From the NCBI GenBank assembly GCA_031216445.1, contig CM062210.1, positions 20,646,501-20,710,500 of the forward strand: DNA of 64,000 nt, in the 5' to 3' direction. Of the stretch, positions 52,111 through 63,841 are shown one piece after another; the first letter of the stretch is position 1, and each line of letters opens with the position of its first letter. The notes under the pieces are model-generated. The model worked only from the letters and a program-made list of their open reading frames with translations, had not been told where the DNA came from and made no database searches. Made by a program: the position numbers and the translations under genes. This stretch comes from Lateolabrax maculatus. Taxonomy: Eukaryota; Chordata; Actinopteri; Acropomatiformes; Lateolabracidae.

Positions 52111-55100
52111 GAAGATACAACAGGGCTTTTTCACAAAAAGTCTTAGTTCAGTCCGCCCGGGGGCGGGAGCCACCATAGATAGGGATGAATGTTAATATTG
52201 CGACGCATCGACACATTCCACGGAAAGACTAAGACAGGTGCAAGGCCTGAACTATTGCACAGTTTAAGTTTGCTTCCTTCTAAGTCCTTCACATCCTGAT
52301 GGTTTCATTTTATGACAAATTTGTCAACATCGAGCACCAGTACTGATGTTCGTGCACACATGAATGGTCGTTGTGTTTCCGTCACATCATAGAGGACCGA
52401 AGAAATGGTCTCCAAAAGAGTTAGTGTTCATTTTCAACTTCAGTATTAACCTCCAGTCAGGAAATATTCTAACCAAAAGCTTTTATACATAGCTTCAGTA
52501 GGATTTTATACTATCAGCCTCTATGGTACAACCATGACAACACACAAACACACCCACACACACTTAAGCATAACAACAATAAAATATGCACATCAGCAAG
52601 CACTTCATTACCATGAAAGGTCCACATGGCATATGCACAATGTATACAGCCCAGACCTAGACAGGTGCATACACACATTTACGCACATAGATAGACAGAC
52701 CTTGGAGCAGTTGCACAGAAACACACAATACAAACACACACACTCACACACAAATGCACCTGATTTCCATGACAATTAAAGCGGCGGTGTAGGATGCAGG
52801 AGGGCATTTGCACAGCAGGAGGCTAATGTGGATTCCTGTATGCCCAGCCTGGTGGCTACGTCCTCCTCCTCTGCCACCCACGAGCGAGAGAGACAGATTA
52901 TCTACCAAAATGGTGGTTGTCTTCTCATATGAGCCGTGTAGTGATAACTAACATGGGGAACTCAGGCCACTCTCATTTTAAAGTCACATACATACTGTAC
53001 ATGCATCTTTAGCTTTCATTTCACAGTGAAATGGAACATTTTGGCAGGGTATATTTAAGAATGGTTTTGATCAGATTGTTCAGATATTTGATTTGATTGC
53101 TTAAAAGTAAGTATGACTTTTTGATCACAGACTAACAGGGATGTATCAAAACAATTGAATGTCATGTTAAAATATGATGCCACATTCATTCTAATAGAAG
53201 TTTCACATCTGGTGCTGAAAAAAAAAGCTTCCACATTTCTGTGCCCATAGAGCATGCATATTCTTCTCTGTCACACACATGCATGCATATCACTTTTGGA
53301 GACTTTTTCAGGTTTACTGCTTACAGATGTGCTTGATCTATGGATTGGCTTCTTTTTACCTGGTGGTGTTTTGATTGTGATGGTCTGCGCGACTATGGAA
53401 GCTGGTGTTCATTGAAGGCCGCTAAAAACTGAACAATGATATTTGTTTTATCTGGCTCGCTATTACTTGTAAATCAAAATGCATATTACATTTTTTTGTC
53501 CCCATTTAGTAATGACTCTGAATGGGAAGAAGAACATTTGGGCCAGTGGGAAATGCAAGATCCTCTAACTGTGGTCACTAACATTTCTGATGAAAATTTC
53601 CCTGGGACTTGGCAGTGTCTGCAGGTGTTCCTCTCAGGCTGCTTACAACCCCACCAACCTCCACCAGTCAGAGGGTTAGGGCAGCTTTTTTGTCATTTGA
53701 GAGGCAAAACCCATGGCAAAAACAGTCTACCAAGCACTTGCCATATTTTGTAAAGCGTATTGCTGTGTGATAAATTAAAGCAAAAGATGAGAATATCAAT
53801 ATTTCTATGAACTCCTCTCCCTTCACATGGATTTTGCCAACTGGACAGTCAGAGAACACTGTTTAGTGCGGTCTTAGTGAGTAAATCAAACTCAAACTGT
53901 ACATTTTTACATTCTCTAACTGGCATTACCTGAAAACCTTTGCAAACCTTTATCTATAATAATACCTTCAGAGGACATTATCCACAGATCTCCATAGTGC
54001 TGCTGTAATTTATAAGAAGGAAACAAATGCTTACTTTCCAAACTTGGCAGCATGAATGTTTAATGCAGGTGCCCCGTTGCATTTTTAATAATTTTACAAA
54101 TGAAGAATTGAATGGCTTGCATAGTTAACATAAATATCTGTCAGAGGCTTTCATTTTAGACTCTGCTAAGCATTTCACACCAGAAGGTGTATGTGCATGT
54201 GCACTGTGTTGGGGGATGTGGGGGAAAGAAAATAATTAGCACTGCGTTCAAATCTAATTTTGGGACCGGTAGCCCAATATCAACGTCTCGGTTTTGCCCA
54301 GTGGGACAGAGTTCCATCATAACGCCCCGTCTTCAGTGGGATCTTTCATTCCATGACTCCAGTTCAAGTTATTAGGCCCGGCCATTGTTATCAGGACAAT
54401 TTATATGCTTACAGCTGGGGGTAAAGGGATTTTTGGGAGTGATTCAGTGGGCGATGTGCTGGAGCTCACTGCTGCCCATAACCCGGCGTTTCGCTCTGTC
54501 CCTGGAGTTCCTGCAGATCATTCAGTCCCTCTAGATGCTCCATTGCCCTCCAAACTCATAGAGGACAGTGAAGTGGAACCCAGAGCCCATCAGAGCCAAC
54601 TGATAAACCTCCCTCCATCTCATCCTGCCACACTTTAGCATTCCAGCAGAGTACCAGTACCATTTATCTGCTGTGTGTCTACGCCAACCATGGCCACTAT
54701 CAGGAAGTGGACCAAATGCACCTTTCACATCCCTTATATATAGGACCATACACGCATCCATTTCTCATGACTGTTTTAATAATTTACCCAATTTCAGTTC
54801 TTAGGTTTTCTTAAGTCTGCCATGTGCAGACTTCATGGCCCTACTCCCCTGCAATGACACTTGATGTTTCATCATATGTATCACGTGATTTGAACGCAGA
54901 AGAACTGCTTTGACTAAAGTCAGCCCAAGTCCCAGCCAAACCAGCATTTTAAACCATTACATTTCTGTGGCAATCAGATCATTTCAATGATTGAACACAA
55001 CCAGAAAATATCCTCACAGGGGCACAAGTCATTAATTTTGAGGACAACTTTGGGGAACTTTGATCCAGTCAGTGACAACTGTTTGATTTCACTGTGGCTT

Positions 55101-55831
55101 AGTTTTATGTATTGTACATCCCGCATTTGCTTTGCTTGGATTTATATCATACTTGTCTGTCCTGTATTATGTTTTGCTGCTGCATATGACCTAATTTTTC
55201 CACTGGAATCCCTGAGGCTTCATTGTATCTAACGGCATAAACTGAGATCACTGAGTGTTTGGTGTCTCATCTGCAGCTGGCTCCCTCAGGACACTGGATG
55301 TTGACTTTGAGTCTGTGTTGCTGAATAAGCAGTGATCTAATGAACTGAACTTCCCAGTCTCTGACCCTTGCAGCTCCGTGATTCATTTCCTGCTCACTCC
55401 AGTCATTTTAGACTCATATTTCAGAACTACAATCGGATGAACCGGGCAGTGCTCCATTTGACCCAACTGCAGCGGACTGGACCCGAGTTCTGGACAGGAC
55501 AAGACTTCAGCCGTACCTGACTGAACCAGAGGGGCTTGTCTGTGAGCCTGTGTCTGTGACTGACGGGCCTCTCAGCCTATCACAGTGAGCCAATGTGGTT
55601 GCCGCTTGCTTGGCCCAGCTGAGCTCCACCACTCATGTTGCACTAATTTGAATTTTCCGGTCATTGACAAAGATTGTCTAAGGTGCAACACACATGGCTG
55701 CTTCTTGGAGCGTCACATCAGTTGGCTGTACAATATAAATAAAATAACAAAACCTGGCAAAGCATTCCAGCATTTTTCCGATCCGCTGTCCCCATCAGCA
55801 GGATGAAATATTTTGTAAGTACCTGTACTTT
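52111..55831. other. Unique non-coding DNA
   Basis: CA-rich scattered words at 52,535-52,750. A possible coding-looking frame at 53,436-53,753 (with 'NDSEWEEEHLGQWEM') has no recognised domain. 54,220-54,640 is the most balanced, repeat-free part (see separate entry). No gene can be supported. Confidence 0.45.
54220..54640. promoter_or_regulatory. Possible conserved element (unverified)
   Basis: Repeat-free with 'ggcccggccattgttatc' (SOX-like), 'aggacaatttatatgc' and few simple repeats. An open 77-codon plus frame (54,405-54,638) ending in TAG is unrecognised and could equally be chance or a short exon. Confidence 0.25.
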
Positions 55832-56272
55832 GAGCTAAATGCTAATGCCAGTATGGCACAATGACTTTAAATGCACAATGCATCACAATGGCAATACTAA
55901 CATGCTTATTTGAAGTTAGTGCAAAGTTTACCATTTTCACCATAACATAGTTTATCATGCTGTGACTAAGTACTTCTGAGGTTGGTGGAAAACTCTTTAG
56001 TTTTGCAGGTATTTGGTCATAAAACAAAGTATTGGACAAATGTTAGTGGATCACCCAAGACACATTCATGCCCCCCTTTTACTGCAATCCAGCCAACAGT
56101 TATAGATATATTATAATCAAAGTCACAAATGTGAATCTCACAGTGGCACTGGAGGAAAAGTCAGAGGTTCCCCAAAATAATTTTGGTACATCGTCTGGGA
56201 ACGTCTTGCGACAATCCATTCAAAAGTTGCTGAGATATTTCAGTCTGGTCCAAAGTGACAGACCAACACAGC
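55832..56272 (+). repeat. Common teleost dispersed repeat ('gctaaatgctaa...ggtatttggtcataaa')
   Basis: Blocks occur in the order known for this repeat: 'gagctaaatgctaatgcc', 'caatactaacatgctt', 'agtttaccattttcacc', 'tagttttgcaggtatttgg', 'tcataaaacaaagtattgg', 'aaaagtcagaggttcccc', 'cgacaatccattcaaaag', 'tgagatatttcagtctgg', 'ccaaagtgacagaccaac'. Recognised from memory, and the match is long and collinear. Non-coding and presumably non-autonomous. Confidence 0.8.
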
Positions 56273-56639
56273 AGAACTGGGTAGTTTTCAGTCTGAATGG
56301 CCATTTAGAGGTTTTGTAGCACTATAACAACACCAACCTACCAACATTGTTGCTCCTGAGACACAACAATCATAGTTAGGTTTCAAAGTCAATTTAGTAG
56401 ACCTCAATTCATATGATGGAATTTGCTCAGTTGCCATGAAGTTGAAGATGCTCAAATTTTTAGATGTTATTGCCACACCATGACAACTGAGCAACTCTGT
56501 CTACTGATGAAAATCATTTGGTATGATCAGAAGCTGTTCTTAGCTTAATAGTATCAGAGAAGTTTGTTTTCTTACATAGTATCCTTCTAGATCAAACATA
56601 TGACCTTTATTACTATAGGAGCTACAGTAATACGACGAC
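56273..56639. other. Unique non-coding DNA
   Basis: A possible extension of the preceding repeat to about 56,500; otherwise nothing recognised. Confidence 0.4.
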
Positions 56640-57258
56640 ATTCAAATCAATTCAAGTCAATTTTATTTGTACAGCGCCAAATCATAACAAAAGTTATCTC
56701 AAGACGCTTTTCACATAGAGTAGGTCTAGACCATACTCTTTAAAATATTATTTACAGAGACCCAACAGTTCCCACCATGAGCAAGCACTTGGCGACAGTG
56801 GTGAGGAAAAACTCCCTTTTAACAGGTAGAAACCTCGAGCAGAACCAGGCTCTGGGTGGGCGGCCATCTGCATCGACCCAGTTGGGTTGAAAGGGGAGGA
56901 GAGAGGGGGAGAGGGGTGACAGAACAGGAGGAGAGACAACAAATCAGACTAATAATAATAACAACTGCAGCAGTGAGTGTGGAGCAGGAACATAGGGGCA
57001 GTAAACGGCCGGCAATCACAGATCCAGACTCTACAGCTCCAGAGGCAGAAATACCTGCAGAAAGTGAGAAGGCGAAAAAGCACAGAAAGCACAAGAACTA
57101 CCAGGAAGAAGTGGAGTTGGTAACCTGTATTAGTGGGATAGGAATGCGTACAGATAGAGAGGGAGAGGAGGAGAGAGAAGCTCAGTGCATCATGGAAAAT
57201 CCCCCAGCCGTCTAAGCCTACAACAGCATAACTAAGGGATGGTTCAGGGCTCACCTCC
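56640..57258 (-). mobile_element. 3' UTR and tail of the L2 LINE
   Basis: On the minus strand the part 56,880-56,640 carries the typical 'gaggtttctacctgtta', 'aaagggagtttttcctcacc', 'gggaactgttgggtctctg', 'tcttgagataacttttgtta' and 'gatttggcgctgtacaaat' words. It ends in AATTGA-like repeats, the template-recognition tail of fish L2 elements. The stretch between 57,258 and 56,880 is GA-rich in part. Confidence 0.85.
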
Positions 57259-60030
57259 CTAACTATAAACTTTATCAAAAAGGAACGTTATTAACATATT
57301 CTTAAACGAAGAGAGGGTGTCTGCCTCCCAAACCCAAATTAGGAGCTGATTCCACAGAAGAGGAGCTTGATAACTAAAGGCTCTGGCTCCCATTCTACTT
57401 TTAGAGACTTTAGGTACCACAAGTAACCCTGCGTTCTTCTTCTCTTCTAGTGCTCTAGTGGGGTAATACGGTACTATCAGCTCTTTAAGATATGATGGTG
57501 CCTGACCAATAAGAGCTTTGTAAGTGAGGAGAAGGATTTTAAATTCTATTCTGGATTTTACAGGGAGCCAGTGCAGAGAAGCTAATATTTGAGAAATATG
57601 TTCTCTTTTGCTAGTTCCTGTCAGTACACGTGCAGCCGCATTCTGCATCAGCTGGAGAGTCTTTAGAGACTTATCGGGGCAGCCCGATAATAAGGAATTA
57701 CAATAATCCAACCTAGAAGTAACAAATGCATGGACTAGTTTTTTTGCATCTTTTTGAGACAGCATATGCCTGATTTTTATAATGTTACGTAAGTGGAAGA
57801 AGGCAGTCCTTGAAGTCTGTTTTATATGGGTATTAAAGGACATGTCCTGATCAAAGGTTACTCCTAGATCCCTATAGCGGTGCTGGAGGCCAGGGCAATA
57901 CAATCTAGGGTAACTATATCTATAGATATTGTGTCTCGCAGGTGTTCAGGACCCAGAACAATAACTTCAGTTTTGTCTGAGTTTAAAAGCAGAAAATTGC
58001 AGGTCATCCAGTTTTTAATGTCCTTAATACATGCCTGAAGCTTGGCTAACTTATTGGTTTCATCTGGCTTTATCGATAAGTATAATTGAATATCATCTGC
58101 ATAGCAGTGAAAGTTTATGGAGTGTTTCCTTATAATATTGCCTAAAGGAAGCATATACAAGGTAAATAAAAGTGGTCCAAGCACCGAACCTTGTGGAACT
58201 CTGTGACTAACTTCCATGTGTACGGAGGATTCATCATTTACATGGGCAAACTGAAATCTATCTGATAAATACGGCTGAAACCAGCTTAGTGCCAATCAAA
58301 TGCTCCAGTGTCCGTGATAGGATACGATGGTCAATGGTATCAAAGGCAGCACTAAGATCTAACAGAGGTAGTACAGAGACAAATCCTTTGTCTGACGCAA
58401 TTAAAAAGTAATTTGTCACTTTCACCAGTGCTGTCTCTGTGCTATGATGCACCCTAAAGCCTGACTGAAAATCTTCAAATAAAATATTGTTGTGTAGAAA
58501 GTCACATAACTGATTTATGACCGCTTTCTCAAGGATTTTGGAGAGAAAGGGAAGGTTAGATATAGGTCTATAATTGGCTAAACCCCTGGATCAAGCATAG
58601 GCTTTTTAAGAAGAGGTTTAATTACAGCTACTTTGAAAGACTGTTGTACATAGCCTGTTATGTAGCCCAGACAGAATGATCATGTCTAGTAAAGAAGTGC
58701 TAACTAAGGGTAAAACTTCTTTAAGCAGCCTAGTTGGGATGGGGTCTAAGAGGTAGGTTGTTGGTTTAGACGAAAAAATCATTGAAGTTAGTTGGTGAAG
58801 GTCAATTTGAAGGTCAGTCTAAATATAAATCTGGTTCTACAGCTGCTTCTGAGGTTCCTGTACTTGAAGATATATCTGAACTGGCTGAGGGCACAAGATG
58901 AATTCTTTCTCTAATAGTTAGAATTTTATCATCAAAGAAGCTCATAAAGTTATTACTACTGAGCGCTCTGGGAATACATGGCTCAACAGAGCTCTGATTC
59001 TGTGTCAGCCTGGCTACAGTGCTGAAAAGAAACCTGGGGTTGTTCTTATGTTCCTCTATTAGTGAGGAGTAATAGGCTCCTCTGGCATTACGGAGGGCCT
59101 TCCTGTATATTCTAAGACTATCTTGCCAAACTAAATGAGATTCCTCCAGTTTGGTGGAATGCCATTTCCTTTCTAATTTTCGCCATGTTTCTTTTAATTT
59201 GCAGGTTAAGGAGTTATACCATGGAGCTAACCTCTTTTGTTTTATTATCTTCTTTTTGATAGGGGCAATACAATCAAGAGTCGTTCGCAGCGAGCCTGCA
59301 GCACTATCAACCAGATGATCAATTTGGGAGGGACTAAAGTTAGCATAGGAGTCCTCCGTTACATTGAGACATGGCATTGAATTAAATGCCGATGGAATCA
59401 CTTAAATTTAGCTACAGCACTATCAGACAGGCATCTACTGAAGGAATGTTTACCTAATGGCCTATTGTCCAGTAATATAAATTCAAAAGTTATTAAATAA
59501 TGGTCTGATAAGACAGGATTAAAAGTTCAATTTCGATTCCATATGACAGAACAAGATCGAGGGTGTGGTTAACAGTGAGTGGGTTCGCTTACACTCAGAA
59601 GCCAATCGAATCTAATAGTGACATAAACACAGAACTAAGGCTTCTAAGTCAATCATTATTGACTTTCACATAAATATTAACATCACCTACAATGATGACT
59701 TTATCTGTTTGGAGGAGGATTCTGCTAAAAACTCAGAATACGGACCAGGAGTGCAGTACACTATGACAAATAGAAATAGTTAGGTGTGAAAGACTAAGAA
59801 CAAGGCTTTCAAATGAGTTAAAACCGAGTTTAGGTTCAGGGTTCATTAATAAGCTAGAGTGGAAGATGGCTGCAACTCCACCTCCTCGGCTGGTGCCTCG
59901 AGAAATGTGAGTATTAATATGACTAGGAGGAGTGGACTCATTCAGGCTAACATATTCTTCCTGACACAGCCAAGTTTCAGTTAGACAAAATATATCCATA
60001 TGATAGTCAGATATTAAAATCATTGAATAA
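57259..60030 (-). pseudogene. L2 LINE ORF2: endonuclease and reverse transcriptase (frameshifted)
   Basis: Endonuclease (about 60,023-59,440): 'DIFCLTETWL', 'SRGGGVAAIF' and 'DKVIIVGDVNIYV', where the usual GDFN has become GDVN. Linker (59,401-58,814): 'RLAPWYNSLTCKLKETWRKL' and 'RNARGAYYSSLIEEHKNNPR'. Reverse transcriptase (about 58,650-57,900): 'LANYRPISNLPFLSKILEKA', 'FQSGFRVHHSTETALVKV', 'LLDLSAAFDTIDH', 'VPQGSVLGPLLFTLYMLPLG' and 'NFHCYADDIQLYL'. The catalytic YADD is intact. C-terminus (57,903-57,259): 'DYCNSLLSGCPDKSLKTL', 'LQLMQNAAARVLTG' and 'LHWLPVKSRIEFKILLLTY'. At least four frame changes plus stops separate the blocks, so no functional protein is made from this copy. The end of the frame at 57,259 joins the 3' UTR. 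Confidence 0.9.
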
Positions 60031-60299
60031 CACAGCTTTAGACAATAGAGATCTAATGTTTAAGAGTCCACATTTAATTCTCTTATTTGGTTGTACCACT
60101 ACACTGGTAGTTTTAATTTTTATTAATATATTTATGAGTAACTCCTCTTCTGTTTGAATTTGAATTAATTAATTGAAGTGTTCGGGGGACAGACACAGTC
60201 TCTATGGGATTTTTTAGGGGGTTTTGGGTGGGTAACCACTCTAATGGAAGCGCAGAGAAGCGTGTAGGACTGCAACTCTGCTTCCTGGTCTGAACTCTG

Positions 60300-61101
60300 T
60301 ATTGTCACGGTGTGGGACCACTAATAAACTTGGTCAAATTTCTGGCTATGAGAGCTGCACCATCCAAAGTAGGATGGATGCCGTCTCTCCTCATCAGACC
60401 AGGTCTCCCCCAGAATGTTATCTACGAGGCTCACATCGTGGGCCTTCACTGGTCAGGTTTGTCAGGGGTCCAGAGAAAACTACGGAGTCCGACATTGTCT
60501 TTGCGTAGTTACACACCGACTCCACATTAATTTTGGTGACTTACGATTGGCGTAATCGGGAGTCATTACCGCGGACGTGAATTACGATTTTATTGTATTT
60601 ACATTTTTCTTTTGCCAGCAGTTTTAGGTTTGACTCAACGTCGCCCGCTCTGGCCCCGGGGATACACCTAACTATGGCCGCTGGTGTCGCTAATTTCACA
60701 TTTCTCAGGATTGAGCTGCCAATTACCAGAGTGTGTTTCTCAGCGGGTGAGTCGCTGAGGGGGGAGAATCTGTTTGAAACATGAAAGGGTTGGTGGTGAA
60801 CCGTGGGTCTCTGCTTGGGTCTCTGCCTCCTTCAGACAGTCACCCAGCCGCCCTGACGAGCTGCCGGGGGACGGCTAACAGGAGCTGCACTGACTACAGG
60901 GGGCTGGCTAGCTACAGCTAGAGGCTGGGTATCCATGGTGAGGAGCCGGGCTTCTAGTTTACTGAGCCTCTCCTCCAATGCTACAAATAAACTACATTTA
61001 ATACATAAACCTTTATCACTAAAGGAGGCAGAGGAGTAAGTGAACATCTGACACACCGAGCAGGACAGAGCAGGAGAGGCAGAGGGAGAGAGAGAAGCCA
61101 T
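60300..61101 (-). pseudogene. L2 LINE ORF1 (Cys-rich N-terminus, coiled coil, SGNH-like domain)
   Basis: Begins at ATG 61,101. The N-terminus has a CxxC...CxxC pair ('CSVCQMF', 'LCIKC') followed by a short leucine-rich helix ('ALEERLSKLEARLL'). A stop at 60,834-60,832 interrupts it. The downstream SGNH/GDSL-like domain follows: 'LVIGSSILRNVKLA', 'VRCIPGARAGDVE', 'KIVIHVRGNDSRLRQS' and 'SVVFSGPLTNLTS'. Near 60,430 about 60 bases are missing, which deletes the middle of the domain. The end ('GRPGLMRRDGIHPT') survives in another frame, with the catalytic Asp-His block. In L2 elements ORF1 is believed to be an accessory RNA- or membrane-binding esterase. Confidence 0.82.
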
Positions 61102-61450
61102 CGCTGGCTGAGGAGCTAAAAGAGGCTACGGAAGCTAACAGAACTGAACAACGAACAAAAAGATGTGAAATTAACGAAAAGTCGCTAAAAAGGGAGAAAG
61201 CTGCGAGTGTTTTAAGACTAGTGTTTAAATGAACAGCAGGTAGTTAGCCGCTGCGATGAAGAAGATAACAATGTTAACTCTTTTGAGTGAGAGCAGCAAA
61301 AACACACAGTACAGAGACGCGGGCAACCGTAAATGATACGATACGCTTACCGCGGCACGTCAGCACGTCAAACAGAGCACATATGCAGACAATGACTCTC
61401 TATCACTTGTCAAACAAGTAAATAAAACAGTAACAGAATCTCCCCGTTTA

Positions 61451-61527
61451 CTCAGAACGAATAACAAGGCTTACTGTTTTTGTGGGAAGAAAAGGCCTCA
61501 ATACTCAAAACCCAAGTGTGGATGCTA
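61451..61527. other. Short spacer between inverted LINE pieces
   Basis: No feature. Separates the 5' end of the L2 element from an inverted 3' UTR fragment. Confidence 0.4.
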
Positions 61528-61716
61528 ATGAGGCAGATGGCCGCCCACCCAGAGCCTGGTTCTGCTCGAGGTTTCTACCTGTTAAAAGGGAGTTTTTCCT
61601 CGCCACTGTCGCCAAGTGCTGCTCATGGTGGGAACTGTTGGGTCTCTTTAAATAATATTTTAAAGAGTAACTCTACTCTATGTGAAAAGTGTCTTGAGAT
61701 AACTTCTGTTATGATT
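61528..61716 (+). mobile_element. Inverted fragment of an L2 3' UTR
   Basis: Near-identical to the inverse of 56,690-56,880: 'gcagatggccgcccacccag', 'gaggtttctacctgttaaaa', 'gggaactgttgggtctct', 'tatgtgaaaagtgtcttgag'. It starts abruptly and stops at 'gttatgattt' before the 'ggcgct...aattga' tail, so it is a fragment of a second copy of the same family. It differs from the main copy by a short deletion at the 'gtctagacct' position. Confidence 0.85.
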
Positions 61717-62234
61717 TCACTAATGGTTCTTTCTCCAAAGCCCCTTTCACATTGGGCAAAAAACCCACCAACACCTACTAACATCTGGCTTTTGTCTCCA
61801 GCAGTATTTATCGGCTGTAGCTCCGATGGGCAGTGATGGAAACATGACACCCGGGTGGACACGCAAATTTTCGCCCCTTTTCCAGGTCAATGCTGTGACC
61901 CACCTCAACGCCTCCATATATACGTTTTAATTTTGATGGAAAAAGGGTATAATGGTAGGGGAGTGAGGGAAGGATGCAGAGGGAGAGGATGGGAGGGGTA
62001 AGAGGGGGAGGGTGAGGTAAGAGGAAAGGAAAGAAGGAAGCCAGGGACAAGACAGGAGCTCGTCCTAGTCTCCCGTCCCCCTCTATCCTACCTCCTTCCG
62101 CAGTTTATAAATAATGCAAAGCATGGCGCCCCCCGGTGTTGTGAAGTATTTGTTAATGGCCGTGCTAATTGCTATAAACAGGAGTGGTGTTTGAGCCCTC
62201 TAACAGGCACAACACTCCTAATTAGGTTGGCTCA
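61717..62234. other. Non-coding DNA, with an enhancer-like part at 62,100-62,234
   Basis: 61,722-61,860 ('aaagcccctttcacattggg', 'acatctggcttttgtctcc') may be part of an old dispersed repeat. 61,950-62,040 is purine-rich. 62,100-62,234 is repeat-free (see separate entry). Confidence 0.4.
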
Positions 62235-62250
62235 GCCTGATGGGACACTG
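62100..62250. promoter_or_regulatory. Possible conserved regulatory element (unverified)
   Basis: 'gtttataaataatgcaaagc' combines HOX-like and octamer-like words. 'gtgctaattgctataaac' and the perfect palindrome 'cctaattagg' (62,217-62,226) add homeodomain sites. No frame and no repeat. Inference from motif content. Confidence 0.33.
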
Positions 62251-62625
62251 GGAGGAGGGAGGAAGAAAGAAGGAGACAAAGAGAGTGGGTGGGGGGGTGT
62301 CAGACTGAAGGAGGAGAAGGAAAATGGGAGAATGGAGAAATGATGTTTCAGAGAGAGACACTTGTAGACAAGAGGGAGTAGGGGAGGAAGAGTAACAAAA
62401 AGAAAAGGGGAGGAAGAGGACAATGTTGAGGGTGAGAGAGAGGGAGTAAAGGGGGAGATGAAGAGCCTAATGTTTGAGAGAGAGGAGGAAAGAGAAGAAA
62501 ACCAAGTAAAAATCACAGAAAAGGGAAGAGAGGGGTGGAGGGGGAGCGAAGAAAAGGTCAGCACACATCTGATCAGAGGTCTAATCATGGAGGAAGAAGA
62601 AGACAAGGGGATCATCATCCCTCCA
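62235..62625 (+). repeat. Long purine-rich (GA) tract
   Basis: About 390 bases are mostly A/G on the plus strand, with a G7 run near 62,291. The 135-codon minus frame across it is Ser/Pro/Leu low complexity and is rejected as a gene. Confidence 0.8.
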
Positions 62626-63841
62626 TCACCTGATGACACAGCTAATTAATAAAAAAGGTGTAAAGGTGAATGTCAGTGTGCCCACTACTCATCTGTATTA
62701 TTCCAATAAAGCACACTTGCACACCAATGCACAGTGAAGTTATAAGCCTATAAGCCCGTTTTTGATACTATTTATGGTCAGCATTTTTTCCAACAATAGC
62801 CATTAAATGGATTTCTATTATATAATTTTTGCAAGGGAGAAATGGAACAAGAAGGAGCAGCCATAGAGCTGTCAGATGAAGAAGTGCGGCCGGTAAAAGG
62901 ACAAGTGCATGATGGTAAAAGGACAATTAGTGATGAGTCATCTCAGCCCTCGGTGACAAGCCCTGCAGCCACCAATAGTAATCATGATGGGAGCAAAGGA
63001 GATTCTACTACTTATACTTTACACTAGTACTGTACAAACCCACCACCTCCTCATCGCTGCCATGGTCTTCAGGATGTTCCAGGCTCCATTTAGTTCCACC
63101 TACTTGCTCCTTACTACTTCTAGCCCTACAAAATCATACACACGTGCATATGCGCTACACTAAATACTGTCACACATGATGCACGTGCATGAGAGCGACC
63201 CACAAGCTTTTATACAAATACACACACATAAATGACAGGCACATGAAGCATGTCACGCACTAAGCGACCACACTAATCAAGATTGTTAACACAAACTCTC
63301 ACGATCACACACAAAAGAGTCATACCACGCATGCTGTAAGAAGTTGTAAGAAGTGTCTGCATTAACACACACAAAGCGCCGCTGCACATGCTCACACACG
63401 CAAGAGCAGCCAAGCACTGTATGTGTTTGACACATCCACGTGGCGTACAGCACTCCAGACTAATGATGTAATCTCCTGTCTTTTGATAAGCGCTCTGCTC
63501 GGCTGCCAGCACCCTGCGTCGCGTCAGGTCTGGGCAGGTAGCATCACATGGCTTTTTGGTGTTTGAACCCCGACTTTGATGGCTGACCATCAATGTGGCC
63601 TTGGAACTAAAGGCGACGCGCTAATGTGAGCAGATGAAAAGGTGCAGGGCCCACTTATGCTGCATTCATGTCATATTGGATTTACCATGAATACAATCAT
63701 AGTTCTTCTGCATGAAACTAGACATACCATAACTTATATTAAATAAAATCCAGTATTCAAATAATGGCTTAGGCTCAATGAAATGTGAATGGCCCTATCC
63801 CTGTTTACTCTCTGCCTCTTCACTCTCAGCTGTACAATAAA
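62626..63841. other. Non-coding DNA with CA-rich patches
   Basis: AT-rich to about 62,840, then a short acidic frame (see next entry), then scattered CA-rich sequence (63,130-63,420) and a repeat-free segment (63,430-63,650) of regulatory appearance ('gactaatgatgtaatctcc', 'ttttgataagcgctctgc'). Confidence 0.4.
62842..63027 (+). other. Short acidic/polar open frame, possible exon (speculative)
   Basis: A pyrimidine-poor but acceptor-like 'tttttgcaag' precedes an ATG frame of 61 codons rich in Glu, Asp, Ser and Thr ('IELSDEEVRPVKGQ', 'ISDESSQPSVTSPAAT') that ends at TAG 63,025-63,027. The composition resembles disordered protein and is not repeat-driven, but I recognise no family. A donor-like 'gatggtaaaagg' occurs inside. 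Weak. Confidence 0.15.

Larger units (their letters stand above)
56640..61450 (-). mobile_element. Nearly full-length L2-clade LINE (inactive)
   Basis: Minus-strand element with all parts in order: a 5' UTR (about 61,450-61,102), ORF1 (61,101 to about 60,300), ORF2 with endonuclease, linker, reverse transcriptase and C-terminal domain (about 60,030-57,259), and a 3' UTR (57,258-56,640) ending in AATTGA-type repeats ('attgacttgaattgatttga'). The length of about 4.8 kb is close to a complete fish L2. Frameshifts and stops in both ORFs make it dead, but it is far better preserved than the other LINEs here, so it is the youngest. The 5' border is estimated. Confidence 0.9.

Noticed and set aside
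52190..52330. Possible LINE or hAT remnant
   Set aside because: No frame or terminal repeat can be shown.
62232..62639. 135-codon Ser/Pro-rich minus-strand frame
   Set aside because: Pure effect of the purine tract on the opposite strand; no start context or family.
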